A stretch of 64,000 nt of DNA, from positions 1,645,501 through 1,709,500 of the forward strand of contig JAKOON010000004.1 of assembly GCA_022577435.1 (NCBI GenBank). The letters run 5' to 3'. This document shows, piece by piece, positions 62,641 to 64,000 of the stretch. The position numbers and the translations under genes were made by a program. The DNA is from Embiotoca jacksoni (lineage: Eukaryota; Chordata; Actinopteri; Embiotocidae). The first letter of the stretch is position 1. Every line of letters begins with the position of its first letter. The notes under the pieces are model-generated. The model worked only from the letters and a program-made list of their open reading frames with translations, did no database searches and was not told the DNA's origin.

Positions 62641-63504
62641 CATGGCTCTACACGTGAAACTGGAGAAAACCCGAATGCCTTAGTTTGTGGATGATGTTCA
62701 GAGAGGATGCTGAAAGCTGCTCTTCCTGCTGCAGCGGCCAGAAGACGGTGATACCTCGAATGCATTCATTAATGGGAGAAAAAAAAAAAAAAAAAAACTC
62801 GGCAAATTAGCATTAAAATCATTATGGAATGAATAATGAATAAAACAGAGCTGTTTGCCATGGGGGGATTTAATTAATCAAACAATCTAAATTAATAGTC
62901 TTCATGTGGAGGTGGAATAGTTTGGCAAAATAAGTCGGTGATGCTCCGTTTTCCTGAAACCCTTTGATTTAACATCAAAGATGAAGAACTGTATGGAAGC
63001 ATCGTTCAGTTCCTGCTTTTGTAAATATGCAGCATCGAGCCAAAAGTGTTGTTCTTCTCCGATGCGGTGACCTACATACTAACATTTACAATCCCCCCCC
63101 TGTGATCAGCAGCTAATCAAGGCTGCCCCAGTTACACGATGTTACCGAGCGCCCTGTTGGCAGGCAAAATTCAGTCTGTGTTTTATCCCAAAAACAGAAA
63201 TTACATTCAGGATTTTACTGCCAAACTGTCACTCACTGCACATCAATAACAACATGTGATGAAAACACTTCGTTTGAATGAAATGACAGCAGTTAAATTA
63301 TTGAGCAGGTGTTTATTATAAGCTTGTTTGTTTTCCATCCTGATTTAAGAAAAGAAAATTCAAACTCCGCTAAATAAATTGAGTATTTATGCCATTAAGA
63401 ACAGATCCATACAGTGAGTCTTATCACACCTATAAGGTTTGGCTACATCGCCACCTGCTGGGCAATATGAGCTGGTGCATTAATGAGAAACTCAGCTGGA
63501 GGAT

Positions 63505-63545
63505 AAATACAGTGGTATAGAAAGTACATTTACTCAAGTACTCTA
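63505..63545. mobile_element. Fragment of a ubiquitous teleost repeat
   Basis: GAAAGTACATTTACTCAAGTACTCTACTT is a phrase found in very many fish intergenic repeats, as recalled from general knowledge. Only about 40 bases are recognisable. Confidence 0.5.
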
Positions 63546-63879
63546 CTTCAGTGACATGATTAAAATATACCACCATAAGAGTGACCGTAACGGTGTGAAG
63601 TCTTACTTACGGGTCAATGGACGCAGTAAGACACATTCACGACTTCCACCTCCACCTTCGAGGAGAGCTGCCCTGCAGGTAGCAGGCTCACACCGGAGCG
63701 ACGGGACGTACCACTCCGAGGGGGTGTGGCGGAATAGTCCAAGTGAGCCTGGCCTTTTCAACGATAACAAACTAAAAGGCAGAATCGTGACATCTATGAA
63801 TAGTCTCATTATGTTACAGCAAGGCGGGAAAACATTTGTTGATGCATGAGACTTGAGTTGCTTTTATTTCACTATAAAT

Positions 63880-63985
63880 TGAGGTAAAAAAAAAATAAAA
63901 AAAAAAATAATAATAATAATAAAAAATAAAAAAAAATTCCCCTCGGGGATTAATAAAGTAACTACCTAGCCTAACCTAACCTCTG
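63880..63985 (+). mobile_element. Possible non-LTR retrotransposon 3' tail
   Basis: A/TAA-rich low-complexity DNA leads into TTCCCCTCGGGGATTAATAAAGTA (a CCCC/GGGG hairpin with AATAAA), a form seen at the 3' ends of fish LINE-type elements. The body is not present, so it is either a severe 5' truncation or a short solo fragment. Confidence 0.45.
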
Positions 63986-64000
63986 ATGAGTATATATCTT

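Larger units (their letters stand above)
48061..64000. other. Anonymous region upstream of alpha-1-chimaerin
   Basis: About 16 kb with no recognised gene on either strand. It may be intergenic or an intron of a longer alpha-2-chimaerin transcript whose SH2 exons lie right of the window. It contains SINE-like fragments (54850-54975, 59320-59445), a repeat fragment at 63505-63545, a possible LINE tail at 63880-63985, one exon-like open stretch (57839-57925, minus) and blocks that may be conserved noncoding DNA (51150-51360, 62090-62640). The many short open frames have no family signature. Confidence 0.5.

Noticed and set aside
63556..63849. 97-codon plus-strand open frame next to repeat fragments
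   Set aside because: Composition and position suggest repeat-derived sequence; no domain recognised.

Overview
This is a 64 kb window of a bony-fish (teleost) nuclear genome, probably a percomorph; I cannot name the species. The evidence is: vertebrate multi-exon genes with GT-AG introns, many of them short; long (CA)n arrays; a palindromic intronic MITE and tRNA-derived SINE fragments of types common in teleosts; and a gene order matching the vertebrate neighbourhood near HOXD (human 2q31: OLA1, SP9, CIR1, SCRN3, GPR155, [WIPF1], CHRNA1, CHN1).

Layout. OLA1 (minus; only its first two coding exons, 723-937) is head-to-head with SP9 (plus, 4417-6285). SP9 is tail-to-tail with CIR1 (minus, 8775-13966). 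CIR1 shares a short bidirectional promoter region with SCRN3 (plus, 14702-17435). SCRN3 is tail-to-tail with GPR155/LYCHOS (minus, 19314-26501). CHRNA1 (minus, 28521-34342) and CHN1 (minus; alpha-1-chimaerin form, 38994-47442) follow. From 47.4 to 64 kb there is no recognised gene. That stretch holds a likely alpha-1-chimaerin promoter, SINE and other repeat fragments, possible conserved noncoding blocks and one unassigned exon-like open stretch (57839-57925, minus).

The seven gene models other than OLA1's truncated one are complete. I built them by joining exons by eye at GT/AG sites and checking that reading phases agree across every junction. They give SP9 439 aa, CIR1 459 aa, SCRN3 418 aa, GPR155 831 aa, CHRNA1 454 aa and CHN1 alpha-1 334 aa. 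The genes do not form one pathway; they are a conserved block of unrelated functions: ribosome-associated ATPase, developmental zinc finger, Notch corepressor/splicing, secernin, lysosomal cholesterol sensor, muscle acetylcholine receptor and neuronal Rac-GAP.

The points most worth checking are: the alpha-1-chimaerin first exon, whose coding sequence contains the splice acceptor an alpha-2 form would use; a chn1 exon whose polypyrimidine tract is a microsatellite; three exact GTCACGTGAC palindromes, one upstream of the lysosomal gene GPR155; absence of WIPF1 from its usual place; and the orphan exon at 57.9 kb. I found no sign of a wholly new biological system.
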